Shown here: one piece after another, positions 7,556-14,435 of the stretch | Layout of the letters: each line of letters begins with the position of its first letter | Position numbering within the stretch: position 1 is the stretch's first letter | Assembly (NCBI GenBank): GCA_031289325.1 | Contig: JAITPS010000015.1 | Coordinates: 1 to 17,626 of the forward strand | Source: Candidatus Methanovirga meridionalis | Lineage (GTDB): Archaea; Methanobacteriota; Methanobacteria; Methanobacteriales; Methanobacteriaceae | Length of the DNA stretch: 17,626 nucleotides | Direction: 5' to 3' | Program-made: the position numbers and the translations under genes | Notes under the pieces: generated by a model | The model's database searches: none | What the model was told of the DNA's origin: nothing | Seen by the model: the letters and a program-made list of their open reading frames with translations, nothing else

Positions 7556-10078
7556 TCACCTAGTTCTTAAACTTGCCCATGATACTGGAATTTTTATCCA
7601 TGGCATAGTTTTCATTCCTTTTTTATCAAAATCATCTCTAATTGACTTATTATTAATATTTCTTAATTTATATTTAAATTTAGGAACATATTCCTTTTTT
7701 CGTATGCGAGACTGTGAATCTTCTATCCATTTTTCTTTATCATTAATAAGCTCAGTTGAATCTGAAAAGGTATCTTGCCACAATCTAAGCATGGAATATA
7801 ATATGCCCCTACTAATATTTTCATCAAGCACATACTTTTCTAATTCCTCTCCAAAATCTAATAATTCATTGTATCCTTTATAACTTCCACAATCCTTCCA
7901 GCTAACAACATCATTAAATACAGTGATTTTATCTTTACCACATTCCTTTGCAGATTCCAAATAATCGTTAGCTGTGATAGTTGCTTTACCTATTGGAAAC
8001 TTTGAATCTATAATGTTAATTCCTGCAGATAAATTTATAGACGGATTTTCACAAGTCCATTGCTTAAATTTTTCTCTAAACTTCATAGCAAACTCCATAA
8101 TATGATCATAAGGACCAAAAACTAATAAATCATCTCCTCCAGAGTAATTAATATGAATTGTAGGAATGGCATTATCTTTACAGTCATCACATACTTTTCC
8201 ATATTTTTCACGATAAACCGTGATCAAATCATTAGTTGTATCTGTAGTTTCACTATTCTCATCAAGATTGAGTTCAACCGCTTCTACTTTATCTTCACAA
8301 TTAGGACAAATATCTCTAAAAACTTTAAATTCATTAGCAACATTATTTATAAAACCTGAAAAAAAGATATCCAATGACGAACTTAGAGTCGAAACTCTTG
8401 AAATTGTTGCTCCTTTAACTCTAATTTTTTCTCCTTTCTCATTAACCTCTTCTTTTTCAATGTGTTTAAATCCATTGGTGAATATTTTACCAAGATTATC
8501 AACATCCATTTTAAGTATTCCTAATTTTTTAGCACCCCTACTTATTTTTGCTAAATGTTCAAAGTATAAAGTCGTCTTTGGATCTTTTGGAACCGTATTT
8601 CCTAAAAAACTAAAACTAAAATTGATATTCTCATTTGAATTTAAATATGAATTATCTAACTCTAAAAAATCAGAATCATTTAATTTAATAATCTCAATTC
8701 TTTCATAGTCTATATATGAATCATCGAAATAGTTACTTAAAGATCCAGTATCCTTTTCAAAAATGTATCCAATTTTTAAAACTTCTTCATAAAAATCAAA
8801 CTTTTTATTATAATTTTCACTATAAACTTTGATCATATAATTTGAATTAGTGGCACTCCCTCCTAATCTTTCATGTTTCCTGCAAAAAGAACACAATCCA
8901 TCATCGTTATCAGTAGGAATTCCACAAACTGAACATTTATTTTCATATTTTACTTCATTTTCAACTTTAAAAATTTGAGCTAAACTGTTGATAAATTTAT
9001 GGTTTTTATCTTCAGAAAGTTTAGTATTTAATTTATGGGTAATATTACCAAATCCTTCTAAATCATCCCCAGAACATTCTTCATGACTCATTGATAAATA
9101 TAATTCTGCATTAAATTTATCTATAAATAAGTCATTAATTTCCTTTTTGATGTTTTCTAATTTCAGCAAAGTTTCCTCAGTATTTGCTCCTATAATAATA
9201 AAACGTCCACCACCACAAAAGAGAATGTTAGCTTGGCACAAACCAAGTTCTTCAATAATTTTACTTGCAATAGCATCATTAAGTAGATTAATGTATAATG
9301 ATCTACCTCTAAGTCTTTTACTCATTCCAGATTGAGCATCTTGAGGAGAGGAAACCTTATAAATAAAATTCTGAATTCCAGAAATATCCCCATTAATAGC
9401 TAAATAAACCTTTTGATGATTGGTCTGATTTAATTTTTCACTACCATTTGCATTGAAAATGTATCTGCATGTAGCTAAAGCAGCAGTTGTTTTACAATGA
9501 TCAAATAATGATATGTCTGGTTTTGAAACATAAGCTGCAGAAGGCATCGTAGAAGTATATTTTTTAAGTAATGCTAAACTTGTATTAAAATCTGGAGAAT
9601 TTAATTTCTTAAATTCATCTGTAAATTCTTTCCATAAAGTTTTATAATCTAAAGAAACCTTATCCGACAGTCTTGGTCTTAAGCTTTCAAAGGAATCTTC
9701 ACCAGAGATATTAAGATTTAACTTTTCTAATGGAAGATAATATTCTTTTATTTCTTTATTATTCTCTAATTTAACCTTTGAAAAAATAGAGATTAAAGGT
9801 GTCGCATTAACATTATGATTTTTATCATCCTCAATTCTCTCGTTAGCCGAATGATGATCAGCTTTTTGAATGATTTGAGCCATTTCTTTATATTTTGGAG
9901 AGTTTTTTAATTCTGCTGGTTCATGATGATATAAAACTAAATCAGCAACATCATCCTCCCAAATTTCTTTTACAAAATCAGCAGACAATGAAGAATGTTT
10001 AACCTTTTTTCCAATCCTCTGATGAAATTTCCCAATATCATGGAATAATGCTGCAATTTGAATTTTTTCTAATTCCAT
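7556..10078 (-). CDS. csm1: Type III-A signature protein Csm1 (Cas10), HD nuclease and cyclic oligoadenylate synthase
   Basis: This is the large 840-residue subunit. The N-terminal HD nuclease domain has H13-D14 in LFHDIGKF plus HH at 51-52 and DHH at 74-76. The first palm contains GDISGIQNF (230-238). A zinc ribbon follows with C382-x2-C385 and C396-x2-C399. The second palm has DVDNLG at 525-530 and the intact cyclase motif SGGDD at 646-650. So both single-strand DNA cutting and cyclic oligoadenylate synthesis look possible (family knowledge). An extra CPNC (591-594) / CDDC (630-633) pair lies shortly before GGDD, with a 35-residue acidic loop between. The C-terminal helical domain is complete. 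GAGGAT precedes the ATG by eight bases. It is the first gene of the csm operon. Confidence 0.96.
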   Translation of the reverse strand: MELEKIQIAALFHDIGKFHQRIGKKVKHSSLSADFVKEIWEDDVADLVLYHHEPAELKNSPKYKEMAQIIQKADHHSANERIEDDKNHNVNATPLISIFSKVKLENNKEIKEYYLPLEKLNLNISGEDSFESLRPRLSDKVSLDYKTLWKEFTDEFKKLNSPDFNTSLALLKKYTSTMPSAAYVSKPDISLFDHCKTTAALATCRYIFNANGSEKLNQTNHQKVYLAINGDISGIQNFIYKVSSPQDAQSGMSKRLRGRSLYINLLNDAIASKIIEELGLCQANILFCGGGRFIIIGANTEETLLKLENIKKEINDLFIDKFNAELYLSMSHEECSGDDLEGFGNITHKLNTKLSEDKNHKFINSLAQIFKVENEVKYENKCSVCGIPTDNDDGLCSFCRKHERLGGSATNSNYMIKVYSENYNKKFDFYEEVLKIGYIFEKDTGSLSNYFDDSYIDYERIEIIKLNDSDFLELDNSYLNSNENINFSFSFLGNTVPKDPKTTLYFEHLAKISRGAKKLGILKMDVDNLGKIFTNGFKHIEKEEVNEKGEKIRVKGATISRVSTLSSSLDIFFSGFINNVANEFKVFRDICPNCEDKVEAVELNLDENSETTDTTNDLITVYREKYGKVCDDCKDNAIPTIHINYSGGDDLLVFGPYDHIMEFAMKFREKFKQWTCENPSINLSAGINIIDSKFPIGKATITANDYLESAKECGKDKITVFNDVVSWKDCGSYKGYNELLDFGEELEKYVLDENISRGILYSMLRLWQDTFSDSTELINDKEKWIEDSQSRIRKKEYVPKFKYKLRNINNKSIRDDFDKKGMKTMPWIKIPVSWASLRTR

Positions 10079-10128
10079 TCTATAAATCCTCTTTTAAATT
10101 TGTAGATTTTCATGATTAATAGCCATTA

Positions 10129-10138
10129 TTTTTAAATA
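10129..10138 (-). promoter_or_regulatory. Candidate TATA box for the csm operon
   Basis: On the minus strand TATTTAAAAA lies about 50 bases before the csm1 ATG. An archaeal start point some 25 bases downstream would leave a short leader containing the ribosome binding site at about 10087-10092. In sequence this AT-rich other boxes cannot be excluded; AAAATATAAAA lies a little further upstream. Confidence 0.35.
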
Positions 10139-10455
10139 CTATATTTTTTATATTTTAAGTGGTTGTTGTATAATTAATTAAACTTATAAATCTTTGATTT
10201 TCTTAATTGAAATTTTTTATTTAAATAAATTTTTTATTTAAATTATACATATATTTAAATTATACATAATAAGTAATATTACATTTCATTTTTTTATTAT
10301 ATATACTTTTATAATCATGAACATATTGTATATGAACAATATTCTCAACTTAAAAAAATAGCAAAAAATAGCAATATTAATAATAATGTAATTATATGAT
10401 ATATTGTTTATTGTTTTACAAAAAAATTTTCTTTTATTTTTGATAAAGCTCTTAA
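10139..10455. other. AT-rich spacer between csm1 and argH, left part
   Basis: No gene, RNA or CRISPR repeat is supported. Short direct repeats are seen: TTTATTTAAAT around 10210-10245, AAATTATACATA twice around 10240-10268, and AAAAAATAGC twice around 10355-10372. The last 20 bases (10436-10455, ATTTTTGATAAAGCTCTTAA) match the inner part of the element's left terminal repeat and directly abut the full copy B. Confidence 0.5.
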
Positions 10456-10726
10456 TATAGTGATTTTAATAAAGTCATTAATGAATAATTTTTTTAAAAA
10501 TAAATATTATTGAAAGATATTAATTTAAAATTATTTATATTAACTTAAAATTATTTATATTAACTTAAAATTATTTATATTAACCAATATATTTAAATTA
10601 TTTAAAATTATAGATTTTTATAAATTGATATTTAAAATTAAATAATTTAATAAAAAAATTATTATTTCAAAATTTAATAAAAAAATTATTATTTCAAAAT
10701 TTAAGAACTTTTCCATAATAACTATA
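10456..10726 (+). mobile_element. MITE-like element copy B
   Basis: This copy is 271 bp. The left end is TATAGT-GATTTTAATA-AAGTCATTAA; the right end read inward is TATAGT-TATTATGGAA-AAGTTCTTAA. Inside are three 20-bp units with TTAAAATTATTTATATTAAC (about 10525-10583), the block with TATAGATTTTTATAAA, and a tandem copy of about 27 bp containing AATTTAATAAAAAAATTA. It lies between the divergent csm1 and argH genes. No coding capacity. Confidence 0.75.
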
Positions 10727-10812
10727 ATATTCTTCTATATATTATTTTAATATTAAATAAAATCTAATTAAATATTTATAATTGAAAATGATTTTTATTT
10801 ATTTAAATTAAA

Positions 10813-10872
10813 TTTAAAAAAAAATATTAAAAAAAATATTAAAAAAAATATTAAAAAAAATATTAAAAAAAA
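10813..10872. repeat. 12-bp tandem repeat (ATTAAAAAAAAT)
   Basis: TATT followed by eight A recurs exactly every 12 bases (TATT at 10825, 10837, 10849, 10861). It lies upstream of argH. The intervening 10727-10812 shows only AT-rich sequence. Confidence 0.85.
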
Positions 10873-10908
10873 TAAATATTAATATTTAGAAAAATAATTT
10901 GTAAAAAA

Positions 10909-10980
10909 TTTTTTGAATATATTAATATTTTTTGAATATATTAATATTTTTTGAATATATTAATATTTTTTGAATATATG
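10909..10980. repeat. 19-bp tandem repeat in the argH upstream region
   Basis: The unit with TTTTTTGAATATATTAATA recurs with GAATAT at 10915, 10934, 10953 and 10972. It ends about 40 bases before the chosen argH start. Each unit carries a TATA-like AATATATTAA, so the repeat may multiply a promoter element (inference). Confidence 0.9.
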
Positions 10981-11010
10981 AATATTATTATTAAAAGGTT
11001 ATTATTAAAA

Positions 11011-11022
11011 GGTGTTTTTTTG
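11011..11022 (+). promoter_or_regulatory. Ribosome binding site that decides the argH start (TTG)
   Basis: GGTG at 11011-11014 is five bases before TTG at 11020-11022, where the conserved ArgH N-terminus KIRDGRLKK begins. The same TTATTAAAAGG-type sequence occurs once more just upstream (10990-10999), a small tandem duplication. Confidence 0.7.
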
Positions 11023-12438
11023 AAGATAAGAGATGGTCGTTTAAAAAAAGTGATGGACGACGAAGCAGCTGAATTTACATCATCAGTAAAATTTGATAAA
11101 AATATTTTTGAATCAGATGTTAAATGTAACATTGCACATACATTAATGTTAAAAAAAGAAAAAATAGTCGATGAAAAAATTGCAGATAAAATACTTGAAG
11201 CCTTATTTAAATTAATGGATGAAGGATACGATGCACTAAATTTTAATCATTGCGATGAAGATATTCATATAGCTGTTGAAAATTATGTGATTAAATCAAC
11301 CGATGCATATATCGCTGGCTTTATGCACACAGCCAAGTCAAGAAACGACCAAGTAGCAACGGATATAAGATTAAGTTTAAGGATTAAAATTAATGAAATT
11401 CAAATATCCATTCTTAACTTTATTAAAAGCTTAGTTGAATTAGCTATTAAACATAAACACACAATATTTGTTGGATACACTCATCTTCAACATGGACAAC
11501 CAATAACATTTGGTCATCATTTAATGGCTTATGCTCATTCATTGAAGAGAGATTATGAACGATTAAAAGATAGTTATAAACGTGTGAACTTAAATCCATT
11601 AGGTTCAGGAGCATTGGCAACAACAACATTCCCAATTAATAGAGAACTCACAACAAAACTTCTTGGATTTGATAGTCCTTTGGAAAATTCAATGGATGCT
11701 GTTAGTTCTCGTGATTTCATCGTTGAAACCGTATCAGATTTAGCTATTTTATCTTCAAACCTATGTAAAATAGCTGAAGAATTAATTCTATGGAGTAGCT
11801 ATGAGTTTGGATTAATTGAAATAGCTGATGAATTTTCTTCAACCTCTTCAATAATGCCACAAAAAAAAAATCCTGATGTTAGTGAATTAGTTCGTGGAAA
11901 ATCATCCATTATTACAGGGGAACTTGTGACAATCTTAATGATACTTAAAGGAATTCCTTATACGTATAATAGAGATTTACAAGAAGTAAATCCTCATCTT
12001 TGGAATGTTATTGAAAATATTGAAGCTATTTTAAATGTTACATCTAAAATGACCTTATCAATTAAGTTTAACAAAGAAAGAGCAATGGAATTAGTTTACA
12101 AAAATTTTGCAACCGCAACAGATTTAGCTGATTTAATGGTTAAAGAAAAGAAAATCCCATTTAGAATCGCACATCAAATTGTTGGAAGAATAGTAAATGA
12201 GGTAAACTCTAATAATCTTAACTTCAACAATATAGATTCTGAATTTGTGGATAAAATAGCTATTGAAATTACAGGAGACTCATTATCATTATCCAACGAT
12301 TTAATAAAAAAAGCTCTTGATCCTATTGAAAATGTTAAATCAAGAAATGTTTTAGGTGGACCTGCTCCTGAAATGGTAGAACTATCAGCTAAGAACTTAC
12401 AAAAATTTTTAGAAAAAGAATACAAAAGTAAAAGCTAA
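11020..12438 (+). CDS. argH: Argininosuccinate lyase
   Basis: This enzyme cleaves argininosuccinate to arginine and fumarate, the last step of arginine synthesis, as a cytosolic tetramer. With the TTG start it has 472 residues, normal for the family. Visible motifs are RDGRLKKVMDDEAAEF at the N-terminus, HTAKSRNDQ at 103-111, YTHLQHGQPITFGHH at 153-167 and the fumarase/aspartase-superfamily signature SSIMPQKKNPD at 276-286 with the catalytic serine. A frame extension upstream to 10951 exists, but it translates the 19-bp repeats and shows no family likeness, so I rejected it. The gene is divergent from csm1 and stands alone. Its last 18 codons occur again as a relic at 13999-14055. Confidence 0.95.
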   Translation: MKIRDGRLKKVMDDEAAEFTSSVKFDKNIFESDVKCNIAHTLMLKKEKIVDEKIADKILEALFKLMDEGYDALNFNHCDEDIHIAVENYVIKSTDAYIAGFMHTAKSRNDQVATDIRLSLRIKINEIQISILNFIKSLVELAIKHKHTIFVGYTHLQHGQPITFGHHLMAYAHSLKRDYERLKDSYKRVNLNPLGSGALATTTFPINRELTTKLLGFDSPLENSMDAVSSRDFIVETVSDLAILSSNLCKIAEELILWSSYEFGLIEIADEFSSTSSIMPQKKNPDVSELVRGKSSIITGELVTILMILKGIPYTYNRDLQEVNPHLWNVIENIEAILNVTSKMTLSIKFNKERAMELVYKNFATATDLADLMVKEKKIPFRIAHQIVGRIVNEVNSNNLNFNNIDSEFVDKIAIEITGDSLSLSNDLIKKALDPIENVKSRNVLGGPAPEMVELSAKNLQKFLEKEYKSKS

Positions 12439-12470
12439 AAAAAATAAATAGTTGATGGACACTGTAAAAT

Positions 12471-12684
12471 TATAGTGATTTTGATAAAGTTCTTAATAAA
12501 TAATTTTTTTTAAAATTAGATATTATTAAAAAATATTAATTTAAAATTGTTTATATTAATTAAATATGTTTATATTATTATAAAATTTAAAATTATAGAT
12601 TTTTATAAATTAATATTAAAAATTAAATAATTTAATAAAAAAGATTATTATTCAAAATTTAAGAACTTTTCCATAGCAACTATA
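12471..12684 (+). mobile_element. MITE-like element copy C, just downstream of argH
   Basis: At 214 bp this is the cleanest and shortest copy. The left terminus is TATAGT-GATTTTGATA-AAGTTCTTAA and the right terminus read inward is TATAGT-TGCTATGGAA-AAGTTCTTAA; 20 of 26 positions match. The interior carries only about two units of the 20-bp repeat and then TATAGATTTTTATAAA. It starts 32 bases after the argH stop. A good reference copy for the family. Confidence 0.8.
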
Positions 12685-12711
12685 TCATGGATTTTTACAA
12701 TTGAAAAATGA

Positions 12712-12908
12712 AGAAAAACTTCGTTTTTCTAACTTTAAAAAATAGAAAATTTTTTAAAATTAAGAAAATCAAAGATTTGTTATCTAAGATTTTGTTATCT
12801 AAGATAACTTAAATATCAAAGATTTTTCATTTCTAACTTTAAAAAATAGAAATTGGAGAAAATCAAAGATTTGTTATCGAAGATAACTTAGAAAAATCTA
12901 AGATTTTC
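12712..12908. repeat. Hairpin and palindrome cluster, copy 2
   Basis: A perfect hairpin at 12712-12730 (AGAAAAAC, TTC loop, GTTTTTCT) is followed by AACTTTAAAAAATAGAAA, which occurs again at 12834-12852. A near-palindrome fills 12858-12908: GAAAATC, AGATTT and GTTATC pair with GATAAC, AAATCT and GATTTTC around a GAA loop at 12879-12881. A scrambled partial copy with GTTATCTAAGATAAC lies between (about 12763-12828). Same parts as 2000-2094. Confidence 0.75.
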
Positions 12909-12957
12909 TGTTTCTAATTGAATACTATAGGAACTATAGGAACTTCAGGAAATCTTA

Positions 12958-13046
12958 CATCAGGAAGTACTGTTACATGTACAATTGAAGATCAAAATGG
13001 TTTAAATATCTCATCAGGAAGTACTGTTACATGTACAATTGAAGAT
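12958..13046. repeat. 35-bp direct repeat with 54-bp period
   Basis: The stretch beginning catcaggaagtactg is identical at 12958-12992 and 13012-13046. The right copy codes for the end of the small secreted protein on the minus strand; the left copy lies past its stop. The 54-bp period keeps the same frame. On the plus strand the stretch is also open, from the TTG at 12918 to a TAA at 13050, and reads like SGSTVTCTIED repeated, as in surface adhesin fragments. Which strand is the original coding one is unclear. Confidence 0.85.
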
Positions 13047-13363
13047 GTATAAAAGTTTGTACTAACCTTAAAATCAGCAGTGCTATTTTCTTTAAAAAAA
13101 GTTAGTGTTGGTTTAAGACCCTTGAAGTCAATCCTAACATCCTTATTATATGGATCTAAAGCACTGTTAACTTTCACAAATTTGTTTGCATCATTAATAG
13201 GTACAACTTTTATAACTTTTATGTTTAAAGAATGCAGATGTAAAGATTTGGTTTCTCCTACATGTACAGTCAAATATTCATTGCCCTGCTTCTCAGCAGA
13301 TACTGAACTTACACTAATAGCTAAAGTAGCTATTAAGCAAATCACTAAAATTTTTTTAAGCAT
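12992..13363 (-). CDS. Small secreted protein of unknown function
   Basis: This 123-residue protein has a clear signal peptide: MLKK, the hydrophobic core ILVICLIATLAISV, then SSVSA with cleavage likely before EKQGN. The mature part of about 100 residues is rich in beta-prone sequence (YLTVHVGETKSL, IKVIKVVPI, SIVHVTVLP) and has no cysteine, so a small extracellular beta-sandwich is plausible (inference). I do not recognise a family. I chose the ATG at 13363 because GGAGGA lies eight bases before it and the signal peptide starts there; the frame is open 15 codons further upstream to 13408. TATA-like sequence (ACATATAAAA) lies near 13425-13435. The last 18 residues fall in a 54-bp-period repeat, so the C-terminus may be a product of rearrangement. 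Confidence 0.7.
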   Translation of the reverse strand: MLKKILVICLIATLAISVSSVSAEKQGNEYLTVHVGETKSLHLHSLNIKVIKVVPINDANKFVKVNSALDPYNKDVRIDFKGLKPTLTFFKENSTADFKVSTNFYTSSIVHVTVLPDEIFKPF

Positions 13364-13408
13364 TTTTAATATCCTCCATAGGATTTTTATTTTATTTTTC
13401 GATGACAT

Positions 13409-13996
13409 ATATAAAATTTTTTATATGTACATCATATTTATATGAGAGTTTCTAATAACTTAATTTTTTTAATAACTTAAGTTTTTTAGAAATTTCTCAA
13501 ATATTTTTCATGATCACCAAAAAAATCAATTTTCATTAATTCTACTTATGACCACAAATATTATTATATTGTATTTATATATAAAGTTTTCCTTTTTCAT
13601 TTATTTATAATTGATGAATATAATGGACTCGGAAGCTTTAAATTAAATAAAAGATAATTAAAACAAATTTGAAAATTGAATCATTAACTCTCTCTATCTC
13701 TTTCTGGAATAATTAAAGGCTTAAACAAACGAAAATAAACAAAAATAAAATTATCCCTGAAATATGATATTTAGATACTTTACATTGAAAGTCAATGCTA
13801 TCAAATTAAGAAAATCATTTTTTTTAAAATTGGATTGAAATTAAAAATGAAGCTGTCATAAACAAGATTTTAATAGAAAAATTAATCAAAAATTCTTAAG
13901 TTGGCAACATTGCATTGAAAGCAAAATGTAATAATTTATCTGATCTGCAACGAGATAAGAGAATTAAATGGTTGAATTTCATTCAAGATTTTTAAA
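13409..13996. other. Gene-poor stretch with decayed sequence
   Basis: No intact gene. A plus-strand frame in phase with the argH relic reads, between stops, pieces such as WIEIKNEAVINKILIEKLI and CNNLSDLQRDKRIKWLNFI (about 13832-13993). They look protein-like but are broken by stops; I cannot name a family. A stretch at 13811-13841 resembles the halves of a methanobacterial CRISPR repeat. No tRNA or other RNA gene was seen. Confidence 0.45.
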
Positions 13997-14056
13997 AACT
14001 ATCAGCTAAGAACTTGCAAAAATTTTTAGAAAAAGAATACAACAGTAAAAGCTAAA
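13997..14056 (+). pseudogene. 3'-terminal relic of argH
   Basis: From 13999 the frame reads LSAKNLQKFLEKEYNSKS and a stop, differing from the true ArgH C-terminus only by N for K at the fourth residue from the end. At DNA level about 60 bases match 12379-12440 with a few substitutions. Nothing of argH is seen before it. This suggests that a second copy of the argH end was left by a duplication or rearrangement between argH and valS. Confidence 0.9.
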
Positions 14057-14435
14057 AAATATTGTTGATCAGTTTCAATAAAATTAAAAAATTTTGAAAA
14101 TACAAAAAAACTTCGTTTTTCTAACTTTAAAAACTAAAGTTTTTAAAATAGCAAAAATTGGTTCTTAACTATAAATTCAACCTTTAAATAAATATTTTGG
14201 AAATATTTTATATTGGAATAATTGTTTAAATATAAATTAAATTTTATATTTTTTTATTTTTTAATATTAATTATTAGAATATATTTATTTAAAAAAATAA
14301 TTTATATAATACTTATAATTCAATAGTTAAGAATTTTAATTAAAATAAAATTTTCATGAACCTCCAACTAAAAGTTTAACATGAAAAATTTAATCTTACA
14401 AAAGATTAAAACAATAGAATTGTTCAATGATTAAT
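14057..14435. other. Spacer between argH relic and valS end, with hairpin copy 3
   Basis: No gene. At 14105-14119 AAAAAC-TTC-GTTTTT forms a stem as in the hairpins at 2000 and 12712, and the following AACTTTA/TAAAGTT can pair (about 14123-14141). The rest is A/T runs. A second TAACATGAAAAATTTAATC region near 14378 shows no supported function. Confidence 0.5.

Noticed and set aside
10318..10346. Possible operator GAACATATT ... GAACAATATT upstream of csm1
   Set aside because: The halves are imperfect direct repeats in very AT-rich sequence, far from the likely promoter; not better than chance.
10951..11019. N-terminal extension of ArgH by 23 residues
   Set aside because: It is translated from the 19-bp tandem repeats; the conserved start and a good ribosome binding site are at 11020.
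13080..13445. Plus-strand frame of 121 codons
   Set aside because: It is antisense to the secreted protein gene, which has a signal peptide and a strong ribosome binding site on the minus strand.
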